From UBA5420 sp964485345 (lineage in GTDB: Bacteria; Bacillota; Limnochordia; Darwinibacteriales; Darwinibacteriaceae), in NCBI GenBank assembly GCA_964485345.1, contig CAZAJB010000015.1, forward strand, positions 1 to 41,284: a stretch of 41,284 nt of DNA, given 5' to 3'. Shown one piece after another: positions 1 through 8,277 of this stretch (positions are counted from its first letter, which is position 1; every line of letters begins with the position of its first letter). The notes under the pieces are model-generated. The model was not told where the DNA came from. It saw nothing but the letters and a program-made list of their open reading frames with translations, and searched no databases. The translations under genes were made by a program, and so were the position numbers.

Positions 1-321
1 TTCCTCCAGTGACAAGAAGTCGTTTTCTGTCAAAATCTGAATCAGGCGGAGATAGGAGTTCCCTTGCATGGCTAGAAGCCCGTCGATTTGTTCTGTGGAT
101 AGAAGCCCATTCTCCACCGCTAAATCCCCAAAACGGCGATCTGACTGCCTTTGTAGAGCGTTAAGCTTTTCTGCCTGTTCGCTGGTGATCAGCTTCTCGG
201 CCACGGCAATCAGGCCCAGCTTTACTCGGGCATTTGTCTGCTCTTTTGTCACTAATGCATGCTGCGATTCGGAGATGCGTTGTTTCTTCAAGAGATAGTT
301 TGCGAAGTGTTGTTCAAACAC
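1..321 (-). CDS. Partial gene, N-terminal repeat domain (CheX-associated type)
   Basis: Leftward reading frame open from a GTG at 321 to the window edge (107 codons, no stop), so the C-terminus is missing. The GTG is preceded by a GGGGGAG ribosome binding site 5 nt upstream; the nearby ATG is in another frame that stops after 11 codons. The protein begins VFEQHFANYLLKK and carries repeated helical units of the type 'LI(S/T)xEQxxxLxxxQ', each about 30 residues (KLITSEQAEKLNALQRQ, then GLLSTEQIDGLLAMQ). From memory, this repeat is found at the N-terminus of CheX-like chemotaxis or c-di-GMP-linked proteins of Clostridia; I cannot see the CheX domain itself. It diverges from the SPFH operon at 592. 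Function unproven. Confidence 0.6.
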   Translation of the reverse strand, partial: MFEQHFANYLLKKQRISESQHALVTKEQTNARVKLGLIAVAEKLITSEQAEKLNALQRQSDRRFGDLAVENGLLSTEQIDGLLAMQGNSYLRLIQILTENDFLSLEE

Positions 322-377
322 ATTGTCTCCCCCCTTCTGCTATCCCCTCTATTCTACAAGCGGAAGGCAAATCCTTT

Positions 378-419
378 GGTCCTTTGGGGCCTGGACCCCA
401 CACAATTGCGCGCAATTCG
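378..419 (-). repeat. Dispersed GC-rich palindromic repeat, copy A
   Basis: Read on the minus strand this copy contains AATTGCGCGCAATT (a perfect palindrome, 404-417), then GTGT, then GGGGTCCAGGCCCC (386-399) and AAAGGACC. Its order and wording match copies near 9721 and 24503. It lies in the non-coding gap between two divergent genes. Such short palindromes are often REP-like elements mobilised by RAYT (Y1) transposases, but no RAYT gene is in this window. Confidence 0.6.
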
Positions 420-591
420 ACGAATATCGTACCCGCCTGCGAAAAATAGGGTGTAGTGATGTGAGCTGAAGGGTTGGGCCAGGAGGAATTGCTGGGCGGA
501 GGTGGAAAACTTCAATTATTGGATACTGTAGTTTGGTCCAGGCATCGTTTCATAGCAATATAGTATAGAGATAATCAAGGGAGGTAACGAG

Positions 592-1935
592 ATGGGTTTA
601 ATCAAGGCTGCATTTGGTGCAGTAGGTGGTACACTTGCTGATCAATGGAAAGAGTTTTTCTACTGTGAGTCCATGCCTGCCGATGTATTAATTACCAAGG
701 GACAGAAACGTGTTTCCGGTCGTTCGTCCAATGTACGGGGTGAAGATAACATCATCACTACAGGTTCGGGCATTGCTGTAGCTGATGGGCAGGCCATGAT
801 GATTGTAGAGCAGGGGAAGATTCTTGACTTTTCTGCTGAGCCAGGGCAATACACCTTTGATCTTGGCGGCGAGCCTTCTCTCTTTGCAGGAGGAAGCTTT
901 AAAGACAATACTGTGGCTTCTTTGCGCACTGCCTGGGACCGTTTTAAGTTTGGCGGTAGTCCAGGCAAGGACACCCGCGTCTATTACTTCAACCTCAAAG
1001 AACTGGTGGGCAACAAGTACGGAACCCCCAATCCAGTCCCCTTTCGTGTAGTGGATAGCAATATCGGGCTAGACATCGATATTTCCATTCGCTGCTTTGG
1101 CGAATACAGCTACCAGATCAGTAATCCCATTCTTTTTTACACCAATGTGACAGGTAATGTGTCACAGGACTACAAGAGGGAACAGCTCGACAGCCAGCTG
1201 AAAAGCGAGTTGATGACAGCGTTGCAGCCGGCCTTTGCTAAGATTTCCGCCATGGGTATTCGTTATTCGGCACTTCCCGGGCATACGGCTGAGTTGGCTG
1301 AGGCGTTAAATGAGGTCTTGTCCGAAAAATGGAGAAACTTGAGGGGAATTGAAATCGTCTCCTTTGGTGTATCCTCCGTCAAAGCCAACGACGAAGACGA
1401 AAAGCTCATTAAAGACCTGCAAAAGAGTGCTGTGATGCGGGATCCTACCATGGCCGGAGCAACATTGGTTGGAGCTCAAGCGGATGCTATGCGAGCTGCG
1501 GCAGCAAACGAAGGCGGAGCCCTAACCGGTTTCATGGGACTTGGCATGGCGCAGCAGGCGGGAGGCGGCGCCGCTGGGGCGCAGAATCTCTTCGCCATGG
1601 GTCAACAGCAGCAACCGCAGCAACAGCAACCATCCCAACAATCGCAGCCAGCTGGTGCGACGCCTACGGGCTGGAACTGCCCTAAATGCAACCATGGAGG
1701 GAACAGCGGGAACTTTTGCTCGGAGTGCGGCGAGCCGAAACCCTCTGAGGGTTGGGCCTGCTCGTGCGGTTCTACGAATAAGGGCCGGTTCTGTACAGAA
1801 TGCGGCAAACCCAAACCTGCTGGCGCTCCCCAGTACAAGTGCGACAAATGCGGCTGGGAGCCTGATGATCCTCATAATCCACCAAAATTTTGTCCGGAGT
1901 GCGGCGATCGCTTTGGCGAGGAGGACCACATTTAA
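592..1935 (+). CDS. SPFH-domain protein with C-terminal zinc ribbons (YdjI-like)
   Basis: 447 aa, ATG preceded by GGGAGGT. The N-terminal two thirds (about residues 1-320) match the SPFH/'virion core protein' family of Bacillota, of which B. subtilis YdjI is the studied member. A Gln/Pro-rich linker (about 340-355) leads to three Cys4 ribbons: CPKC...CSEC (about 363-380), CSCG...CTEC (about 390-405) and CDKC...CPEC (about 416-440). There is no transmembrane segment, so it is probably peripheral and membrane-recruited through its SPFH domain or its partners. It is first in a three-gene operon with a zinc-ribbon membrane protein and a TPM protein, the same partner set as YdjG/YdjH/YdjI. In Bacillus that operon also encodes the PspA homologue YdjF and is tied to envelope stress; no pspA is present here. 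Confidence 0.85.
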   Translation: MGLIKAAFGAVGGTLADQWKEFFYCESMPADVLITKGQKRVSGRSSNVRGEDNIITTGSGIAVADGQAMMIVEQGKILDFSAEPGQYTFDLGGEPSLFAGGSFKDNTVASLRTAWDRFKFGGSPGKDTRVYYFNLKELVGNKYGTPNPVPFRVVDSNIGLDIDISIRCFGEYSYQISNPILFYTNVTGNVSQDYKREQLDSQLKSELMTALQPAFAKISAMGIRYSALPGHTAELAEALNEVLSEKWRNLRGIEIVSFGVSSVKANDEDEKLIKDLQKSAVMRDPTMAGATLVGAQADAMRAAAANEGGALTGFMGLGMAQQAGGGAAGAQNLFAMGQQQQPQQQQPSQQSQPAGATPTGWNCPKCNHGGNSGNFCSECGEPKPSEGWACSCGSTNKGRFCTECGKPKPAGAPQYKCDKCGWEPDDPHNPPKFCPECGDRFGEEDHI

Positions 1936-1955
1936 GGCATAGAGGGGGAAAAAGA

Positions 1956-3041
1956 ATGAGCATAACAGAGTTTAAGTGTCCAAATTGCGGAGCTCCCATC
2001 CAGTTTGATCCGAGTATTCAAGAGATGCTGTGTCCCTATTGCGAATCGACCCTCAATGTGGAAGCCCTGCAGCATCTCGACGACCATCTGGACGAAGACC
2101 AGAAGCCCGAGCCCATGGAATGGGGGTACCAGGGCTCTGACTGGCTTGATGGCGAACAGGAAGGCATGGTTGTTTATTCCTGTAGATCCTGTGCCGGTGA
2201 AATTGTGGCTGATGAGACCTTGGGGGCCACAACATGCCCCTTCTGCGACAATCCAGTGGTCTTAACAACGAAGTTTGCAGGTAGTCTGCGGCCAGACTGG
2301 GTGCTTCCCTTCAAACTAGGGAAACAGGAAGCAATTGAGGCCCTGAAAAAACACTATTTCCGCAAGAAGCTCCTTCCCCAAGTGTTTAAGGACCAAAACC
2401 ATCTGGAGGAAGTGAAGGGCGTCTACGTCCCTTTCTGGCTCTTTGATGCGGAGACGGAGGCGGATATCGAGTATGAAGCCACAAGAGTCCGCGCCTGGTC
2501 CGACAGCCAATACAGGTATAGAGAAACGAGTTTCTTTCGCAACTACCGGAGCGGGCAGATCGGGTTTTCGAGGGTGCCAGTGGATGGATCCACGGTCATC
2601 GACGACCTCTTGACCCAGTCCATTGAACCCTTTGAACTGGCTGATGCCGTCTCCTTTCAAACCGCATACCTCGCCGGTTATTTTGCCAATAAATACGATG
2701 TAGATGCCAAGGAAGCCGAAGCTGTGGCCAACAATCGCATTGAAAACAGCACCGCTCGGGTCTTCGAAGAGACGGTAAATGGTTTTGATCTGGTACGGCC
2801 CATTCGAACCAACATTCGGCTCAAGGGCGGTAAGGTGGAATACGCTCTCCTGCCGGTCTGGATCCTTAGTACAAAGTGGCAGGGAGAGAGTTTTACCTTC
2901 GCCATGAATGGGCAAACCGGGAAGTTTGTCGGTGACCTTCCCTTGGATAGGGGAGCATATTGGAAGCTCTTCGGTAAGGTGTTTGGCATTACTGCCGCAG
3001 TCTTGTTGGCCGTATCACTGACGATAATAAGTTTGATCTAG
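1956..3041 (+). CDS. Zinc-ribbon membrane-anchored protein (YdjG-like)
   Basis: 361 aa. The frame is open from upstream, but ATG 1956 follows an AGGGGGAA ribosome binding site, lies just after the SPFH stop, and gives the family-like start MSITEFKCPNCGAP. Two zinc ribbons are visible: C8/C11...C26/C29 and C76/C79...CPFC near residue 95. A long middle domain of unknown fold follows. One C-terminal hydrophobic helix (about 338-361) ends the protein, suggesting a tail-anchored cytoplasmic protein. It resembles the 'TFIIB-type zinc ribbon' YdjG family found with SPFH and TPM genes. It sits between those two here, 20 nt after the first and 12 nt before the second, so co-translation is likely. Probably a scaffold in a membrane-stress complex; no enzyme motif seen. 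Confidence 0.8.
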   Translation: MSITEFKCPNCGAPIQFDPSIQEMLCPYCESTLNVEALQHLDDHLDEDQKPEPMEWGYQGSDWLDGEQEGMVVYSCRSCAGEIVADETLGATTCPFCDNPVVLTTKFAGSLRPDWVLPFKLGKQEAIEALKKHYFRKKLLPQVFKDQNHLEEVKGVYVPFWLFDAETEADIEYEATRVRAWSDSQYRYRETSFFRNYRSGQIGFSRVPVDGSTVIDDLLTQSIEPFELADAVSFQTAYLAGYFANKYDVDAKEAEAVANNRIENSTARVFEETVNGFDLVRPIRTNIRLKGGKVEYALLPVWILSTKWQGESFTFAMNGQTGKFVGDLPLDRGAYWKLFGKVFGITAAVLLAVSLTIISLI

Positions 3042-3053
3042 GGGGAGAAGACT

Positions 3054-3878
3054 GTGAAGAAGAAAGACAGAGACAAACGATTGACAAGTGGCTGGTTTTT
3101 TTTGCTCATTGTCCTTCTTGCCCTGGGGGCCAGTACGAGCTGCGCCACCGCGGCACCCCGCTATATTGACGAAGTGGGGCTTTTGAGTCCCACTCAAAAC
3201 CTGGAGTTGCGCCAGCGCCTCGATCAGGTGAGCGAAGCGCATCGGTTTGATGTAGTCGTTGCCGTTGTGCGCGACTTGGACTATCGGGCGGCCCATCTTT
3301 ATGCTGCCGATCTCTTTGAGGACCGTGGCTTTGGCTATGGACCGGGCGAAGATGGAGCGATCTTACTCTTGGCCATGGCAGAGCGCGATTTCGGTTTTGC
3401 CGCCCTTGGCTCTGGCATCGGGGCGTTTACCCCGGCAGGGCAGGAGTATCTCGACAAATTGTTCCTGCCTGATTTACGCGAGGACCACTATTTCGAGGGG
3501 TTTTTGGCCTTTGCCAATGCAGTAGATGACTTTCTGGTCATGGCCGATGGGGGCACTCCCTATGACTCGGGCAATATTCCCCTCTTGGCTTCGGAACGCC
3601 GCGCCTATCAATTGATCGCAGTTGGGGCCAGTTTGTTCATTGCCCTGCTAGCGGCCTTGATTACGGCTCAGATTGCCAAGAGTCAGCTCAAGTCCATCAG
3701 GCAGCAGCAATACGCCCACGACTATATGCGTAAAGACAGTCTCGTGGTTGCGACCAGCAGGGACATCTTCTTGTATCGAAACGTCACAAGACAAAAGAAA
3801 GAACAGAACAAGAAGGGCGGAGGGTCGTTTACGACCTCTTCTGGACGCAAGGCAACGGGCCATAGCGGAAAGTTTTAG
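3054..3878 (+). CDS. TPM-domain membrane protein (YdjH/YgcG-like)
   Basis: 274 aa, GTG start with GGGGGAGAAG just upstream. Residues about 14-36 form a signal peptide or N-terminal anchor with CATAAP at the likely cleavage region. There is a Cys, but not a proper lipobox. Residues about 36-160 are a TPM domain (PF04536), recognisable from YIDEVGLLSPTQ, the 'DVVVAVV' strand and GEDGAILLLAMAERDFGF. A second hydrophobic helix (about 184-205) is followed by a basic tail ending in a Gly/Ser-rich stretch, typical of this family. The TPM domain should face outside and the tail the cytoplasm. Family biochemistry is uneven (phosphatase-like reports, photosystem repair in plants); here the role is inferred only from the SPFH/zinc-ribbon neighbours. 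A strong terminator closes the operon. Confidence 0.82.
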   Translation: MKKKDRDKRLTSGWFFLLIVLLALGASTSCATAAPRYIDEVGLLSPTQNLELRQRLDQVSEAHRFDVVVAVVRDLDYRAAHLYAADLFEDRGFGYGPGEDGAILLLAMAERDFGFAALGSGIGAFTPAGQEYLDKLFLPDLREDHYFEGFLAFANAVDDFLVMADGGTPYDSGNIPLLASERRAYQLIAVGASLFIALLAALITAQIAKSQLKSIRQQQYAHDYMRKDSLVVATSRDIFLYRNVTRQKKEQNKKGGGSFTTSSGRKATGHSGKF

Positions 3879-3901
3879 GAAAGTGGGGAAGTGGGTAAGA
3901 C

Positions 3902-3931
3902 AAAGACTGCAACTCGTGTGCAGTCTTTTTT
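3902..3931 (+). terminator. Intrinsic terminator of the SPFH-TPM operon
   Basis: Perfect 10-bp stem AAAGACTGCA / TGCAGTCTTT with a 7-nt loop, followed by a T run. The stem core AAAGACTGCA recurs in the terminator behind the tRNA at 39013. Confidence 0.9.
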
Positions 3932-4001
3932 CAAAGGGGATTGCCACGCTTGGGAGAATTAGGGAAGTATTGGATCGAAATTGCCATAATGGAGGGACAA
4001 C

Positions 4002-5825
4002 ATGAAAAAGAGACTCACTCGTCAAGAAGTTCCGGCCGTACTCACCTGGGATTTGACGGACATTTTCCCTAGTGATCAAGCTTGGGAGGCTGCTCTGGCA
4101 GAGGTTTTGCAGGCTTTGCCCACAGTAACAAGGTATCAAGGCCATCTGGCAGAAGGAGCAAAGGTGTTCTTTGACTGTCTAGAGGCCCTAGAGGCGCTAT
4201 CAAAAGAGTTAACCAAGGTAATGAGCTATGCGTCCCTGAAACAGTCAACGGATGGTACAGATCCTGCTAATCAGGAAATGTTGGGGCGCAGCTCCGCAGC
4301 TGGTGCGCAGTTTGCGGCTCAGACCGCGTTTGTTCGTTCGGAGGCTCTCGCCTTACCAGATGGCACCTTGGAGCGCTATCTCCAGGAGGAACCAAGTCTT
4401 TTGGATTTTAAGCGCTATATTCTACGCATGTTCGAGGGAAAACCTTTTCTTCTGACCCCTGAAACGGAAAAGTCCTTGGCTGCACTGGGAGAAGTATTGG
4501 GTTCACCATCTATGATCTACAACCGTTCCAAAGCATCTGACATGACCTTTTCTGCTATTGAAGATAGGGAAGGCCAGACCCATCCCATGAGCTTTGCCCT
4601 TTATGAGTCCGTCTATGAGCAATCGGCGGATCCCGTTCTGAGGCGCAATGCCTATGCCTCTTTCGTCGAGGGCCTCAAGGCGTATCAAAATACGTACGGC
4701 GCCACCTGGGGCACAGAGGTAAGAAAAAATGTAGTCATGGCAAGACTGCGGGGTTATAGGTCCGCAACACACATGTTCCTCCACGGCCATGAGGTTAGTG
4801 AAGAGGTTTACGAGCGTCTGCATGATGTGATTTTGGCCGAACTGGCCCCACATATGCGCCGTTACGCCCAGCTCCGAAAGGAAGTCCTCGGCCTTGATAA
4901 GCTACTTTATTGCGATATTGAAGCGCCCCTTGATCCTGATTTTGCTCCGCCGGCTACGTTTGAGTCTGCCAAAGAAATCATACTGAAGGGCATTTCGGTC
5001 CTGGGTGACGAGTATCAGGAGATCATCAGCGATGCCCTGAATGACCGCTGGATCGACCTTGTGGAAAACATCGGAAAATCGACGGGAGCCTTTTGCAGCA
5101 GTGTACCTGGTGTACACCCATACATCCTCGTTACCTGGACAGACTTCATGCGTTCCGTCTTGTTATTAAGCCACGAACTGGGCCATGCCGGACATGGCGT
5201 TTTGGCACAGCGCAACCAACGCTTAACGAATGCACGTACCTCCATGTTCTTCGTCGAAGCGCCCTCCACCATCAACGAACTGCTGGTGGCAAATTACATC
5301 AAGTCGCAGACGGATGATAGCCGTATGCAGCGCTGGCTAGCCATGCAGCTTCTGATGACCTACTACCATAATTTCGTGCGTCACCTCATCGAAGGCGAAC
5401 TTCAGAGGCGAATCTATCGTCTAGCGGAAAAGGGCCAGACCATTACTGCCACCACCCTTAGCAGTGTGCAGGGTGAGATCCTGGAGGAGTTCTGGGGAGA
5501 TGCCTTAGATGTCGATCTAGGGGCCAGACTGACTTGGATGCGACAACCCCATTACTACATGGGCCTTTACCCCTACACATATTCCGCCGGACTGACCGTT
5601 GGAACAGCGGTAGCCCAGGCCATCTTTGAAGAAGGAGAGCCTGCTGTAGAACGTTGGCTCAAAGTGCTGAAAGCTGGGGGAACGAAGTCTCCCATCGACT
5701 TAGCCCAAATGGCTGGTGTCGACATGACCACTGCAGAGCCGATCCGTAAAGCCGTGGCCTATGTGGGTTCCCTTGTAGACCTGGTAGTAGATAGTTTCGC
5801 TAGGTCGCAGGAAACGAGTGAATAA
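4002..5825 (+). CDS. pepF: Oligoendopeptidase F, M3 family zinc metallopeptidase
   Basis: 607 aa, ATG with GGAGGG 5-10 nt upstream; full length for the family (about 600). The zinc-binding helix HELGH is at residues 391-395 (SHELGHAGHG), with the downstream glutamate ligand in EAPSTINELL about 25 residues later and the substrate-contact HYYMGLYPYTYSAG near residue 525. No signal peptide, so it acts in the cytoplasm on short oligopeptides. It opens a possible unit with the pyrophosphatase-like gene (48 nt downstream) and plsC. Nothing suggests truncation or unusual transfer. Confidence 0.93.
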   Translation: MKKRLTRQEVPAVLTWDLTDIFPSDQAWEAALAEVLQALPTVTRYQGHLAEGAKVFFDCLEALEALSKELTKVMSYASLKQSTDGTDPANQEMLGRSSAAGAQFAAQTAFVRSEALALPDGTLERYLQEEPSLLDFKRYILRMFEGKPFLLTPETEKSLAALGEVLGSPSMIYNRSKASDMTFSAIEDREGQTHPMSFALYESVYEQSADPVLRRNAYASFVEGLKAYQNTYGATWGTEVRKNVVMARLRGYRSATHMFLHGHEVSEEVYERLHDVILAELAPHMRRYAQLRKEVLGLDKLLYCDIEAPLDPDFAPPATFESAKEIILKGISVLGDEYQEIISDALNDRWIDLVENIGKSTGAFCSSVPGVHPYILVTWTDFMRSVLLLSHELGHAGHGVLAQRNQRLTNARTSMFFVEAPSTINELLVANYIKSQTDDSRMQRWLAMQLLMTYYHNFVRHLIEGELQRRIYRLAEKGQTITATTLSSVQGEILEEFWGDALDVDLGARLTWMRQPHYYMGLYPYTYSAGLTVGTAVAQAIFEEGEPAVERWLKVLKAGGTKSPIDLAQMAGVDMTTAEPIRKAVAYVGSLVDLVVDSFARSQETSE

Positions 5826-5873
5826 AGCGGATCTTGACTTTCATGACCGTAGTGTTGAGGGTGGGAAAAAGCG

Positions 5874-6326
5874 ATGTTTCATGTAGTGATTGAGCAGACT
5901 TCGGCTTATGAGAACAGGATGGAGTATGACCCGGAAACGCAGATGTTTTTTGCGACAGAGTTCAAGAGCCTTTTCTTTGCCCGTCGCTGTCCGTACCCCT
6001 ATGGATGGTTGAAGGAGTCTGGGGCACCTCCCGGTCCCCATTTAGACGTGATCCTTGTCTCCCTTGGGGCCTATGATTTGGGTAGTGAAGTGGAAGTCAG
6101 GATTATTGGATGTTTCTTGCGTGGCGACGGAGATCACAAGTTGGTTTGCGTACCACTGGAACGTTTGGAGACAGATTTTCCTCATCTACCAGTAGGTGCG
6201 AAGGATGATCTGCGGAGACTCTATCCTCGGATCGGGGAAGGGGAAGGTTGGTTTGGTGCGGACAGGGCCAGGGAGATCGTGGAGCGGTTCTGCGGTACTG
6301 GGGTGGATCAGTCATGCGCAGAATGA
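5874..6326 (+). CDS. Degenerate family I inorganic pyrophosphatase-like protein
   Basis: 150 aa; ATG with GAGGGTGGG about 9 nt upstream. The fold signature of soluble family I PPase is visible: EYDPETQ (17-23), CPYPYG (39-44), the strand LDVILV (57-62), RIIG (76-79) and DGDHKL (85-90), in family order. The metal-binding motif D-G-D-P-x-D, however, reads P-G-P-H-L-D (53-58), so two of its three aspartates are replaced; the Lys of the N-terminal K-x-E pair is Met. D87 and K89 are kept. Hydrolysis of pyrophosphate is therefore doubtful, and a binding or regulatory role is possible. It overlaps plsC by 13 nt, so the two are probably co-translated. It could also be a divergent active enzyme using other ligands. 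Confidence 0.62.
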   Translation: MFHVVIEQTSAYENRMEYDPETQMFFATEFKSLFFARRCPYPYGWLKESGAPPGPHLDVILVSLGAYDLGSEVEVRIIGCFLRGDGDHKLVCVPLERLETDFPHLPVGAKDDLRRLYPRIGEGEGWFGADRAREIVERFCGTGVDQSCAE

Positions 6327-7045
6327 TGTTTTTCTTTTTCAGCTGGACGCTGGCGGTGTTGGGACTCCCCTTGCTGGGAGTGGCGGTGATCTGCCACATA
6401 CTTGGTCTTAAGGGCCTCCGAAGTGCCATTGCCGATGGCTACTTGGCATACCTGGCCCGCTGCCTGATACGGCTTACCGGTTCAAAGGTTACGGTGGAAG
6501 GATTGGAGGCAATTCCCCCAGAGGGGCCGGTGCTTTTTGTCAGCAATCACCAGGGGCATTTTGATAGCGCCGTTTTCTTGGGTTACATCCGCAAACCGAA
6601 GTCGTTTGTGGCATCGAGCGCGGCGTCGAAGTTCCCCATTTTCAGCACTTGGTTCAGGTATGCCCAGACGGTCTTCCTGGAGATCGGTAATGTGCGGCAA
6701 AACTATACCGCCCTAAAAGGTGCCAAAGAGATCCTGAATGAGGGACGCAGTATCGTGATTTATCCTGAGGGAGTGATCAGTGCGGGATCTGCCATGGGGG
6801 AGTTAAAGCGCGGGGCGCTCAAAATAGCCTTTGCAACCGGTGTGCCCATTGTACCCGTGGTCATCGACGGTACCTGGAAGGTGATGGGCGAGAACAACGA
6901 CAAGATTGAGCCTGCCATCATAACAGCCAAAATTCTGCCACCCATCCCCACAAAGGGGCTCTCCCGCCCAGAACAGCAGGAACTGCCAGGTGAGATCAAC
7001 GCCGCGATCCAAAAAGAACTAGATTACCTAAAGGGCAAGAAGTAG
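6314..7045 (+). CDS. plsC: 1-acyl-sn-glycerol-3-phosphate acyltransferase
   Basis: 243 aa from ATG 6314 (GGGGTGG 7 nt upstream; start inside the preceding gene). An N-terminal hydrophobic segment (about 3-30) anchors it to the membrane. The acyltransferase motifs are present: NHQGHFD (catalytic H-x4-D), the FLEIGNVR block, YPEG, and VPIVPVVIDG. It makes phosphatidic acid from lyso-PA and an acyl donor at the inner face of the membrane. Translational coupling with the upstream pyrophosphatase-like gene is striking, although that partner looks catalytically impaired. Confidence 0.92.
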   Translation: MRRMMFFFFSWTLAVLGLPLLGVAVICHILGLKGLRSAIADGYLAYLARCLIRLTGSKVTVEGLEAIPPEGPVLFVSNHQGHFDSAVFLGYIRKPKSFVASSAASKFPIFSTWFRYAQTVFLEIGNVRQNYTALKGAKEILNEGRSIVIYPEGVISAGSAMGELKRGALKIAFATGVPIVPVVIDGTWKVMGENNDKIEPAIITAKILPPIPTKGLSRPEQQELPGEINAAIQKELDYLKGKK

Positions 7046-7179
7046 AATCTGCCATTTTTCCGCAGGAACTAAGGGAGAATGTCTGCGGTATACAGTTGCC
7101 GAAGAAGCTTGGGAGAGCAGGGATAGTATGCAACAGGAGTTTGTTACAATCGGTCTCTTTGGAAGGAAGGTGCGGTCTA

Positions 7180-8202
7180 ATGAATAAGGTTGTAACGCTT
7201 GGCGAGATCATGTTGCGACTCTCTACGCCAGGCTACCAACGTTTTGTGCAAGCTGAGTCCTTTGATGTGGTGTATGGTGGGGGCGAAGCGAACTTCGCGG
7301 TCTCCATGGCTAACTATGGCCTGGATTCCTATTATGTAACCAAACTGCCAAATAATCCTCTGGGACAAAGTGCCCTCAATTCGCTCCGCCGCTTTGGCGT
7401 AAAAACCGATTATGTAGCCCGTGGTGGCGAACGCTTAGGCATTTATTTCTTGGAGACGGGTGCCTCTATGCGGCCCTCTAAAGTGATTTACGATCGGGCC
7501 AACTCCAGCATTGCTCAGGCCAGGGCGGAAGACTTTGATTTTGCTACCATCTTTGCAGGAGTAGACTGGTTTCACTTCACGGGTATAACCCCAGCTTTGA
7601 GCCAGAAAGCCGCGGCGTTGACAGAAGAGGCCCTCAAGGCCGCCAAAGCCAACGGCGTCACTGTGAGTGTTGACTTGAATTATCGCAAGAACCTCTGGAC
7701 ACCGGATCAGGCTCGAAAGACCATGACTCACCTGATGCAGTATGTGGATGTGTGTATCGGTAACGAAGAAGATGCCCATATGACCCTTGGCTTTAAGCCA
7801 GGAGCCTACGATGTGACCGGTGGAAGTCTGGACTTACAGGGATACAAGGACATCTTCGTCCAAATGCGGGAGAAATTTGGCTTCAAGATCGTAGCTACCT
7901 CTTTGCGGGAGAGCTATTCTGCCAGTGATAATGGTTGGTCAGCTCTGATTTATGACGGCTCAACATTTCATCACTCTACGAAATATGATGTACGCATTGT
8001 TGATCGGGTTGGAGGCGGAGATTCGTTCTCCGCGGGGCTCGTCTATGGTCTGCTTTCCCACATGAGCCCTGCTGATGCCCTAGAGTTTTCGGTCGCTGCT
8101 TCCGCCTTAAAACACACCATACCCGGGGACTTTAACCATGTTACGGTGGAGGAAGTTTCTCAGCTGGTAGCAGGTGATGCCTCGGGACGGGTGCAACGAT
8201 AA
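7180..8202 (+). CDS. kdgK: 2-keto-3-deoxygluconate kinase, PfkB family
   Basis: 340 aa. A longer frame exists, but ATG 7180 follows GGAAGGAAGG and gives the family start MNKVVTLGEIMLRLSTPG. PfkB features: YGGGEANFAVSMANYG near the N-terminus for substrate binding, the sheet VTVSVDLNYRKNLW typical of KDG kinases, and the anion-hole/catalytic motif GGGDSFSAGL with catalytic Asp 281. It phosphorylates KDG to KDPG in hexuronate breakdown. The uronate-isomerase-like gene 75 nt downstream supports that pathway; a closely related hexose or fructose kinase cannot be excluded from sequence alone. Confidence 0.85.
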   Translation: MNKVVTLGEIMLRLSTPGYQRFVQAESFDVVYGGGEANFAVSMANYGLDSYYVTKLPNNPLGQSALNSLRRFGVKTDYVARGGERLGIYFLETGASMRPSKVIYDRANSSIAQARAEDFDFATIFAGVDWFHFTGITPALSQKAAALTEEALKAAKANGVTVSVDLNYRKNLWTPDQARKTMTHLMQYVDVCIGNEEDAHMTLGFKPGAYDVTGGSLDLQGYKDIFVQMREKFGFKIVATSLRESYSASDNGWSALIYDGSTFHHSTKYDVRIVDRVGGGDSFSAGLVYGLLSHMSPADALEFSVAASALKHTIPGDFNHVTVEEVSQLVAGDASGRVQR

Positions 8203-8211
8203 GCAAAGGCA

Positions 8212-8243
8212 GGGGGCAACCGAGACTGCTCCCTTAGCTTTTC
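8212..8243 (+). terminator. Intercistronic hairpin between kdgK and the uronate isomerase-like gene
   Basis: Stem GGGGGCA (8212-8218) / TGCTCCC (8227-8233), 7 bp with one G-U pair and an 8-nt loop, followed by a weak T-rich stretch (TTAGCTTTT). It may be a partial terminator or an mRNA-stabilising stem that tunes the ratio of the two genes. Confidence 0.35.
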
Positions 8244-8277
8244 GTGGGAAGAATCCTACCACAAGGAGGCATCTTTG

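Noticed and set aside
2316..2915. 199-codon minus-strand ORF inside the zinc-ribbon gene
   Set aside because: Shadow of the plus-strand gene; no domain and no ribosome binding site.
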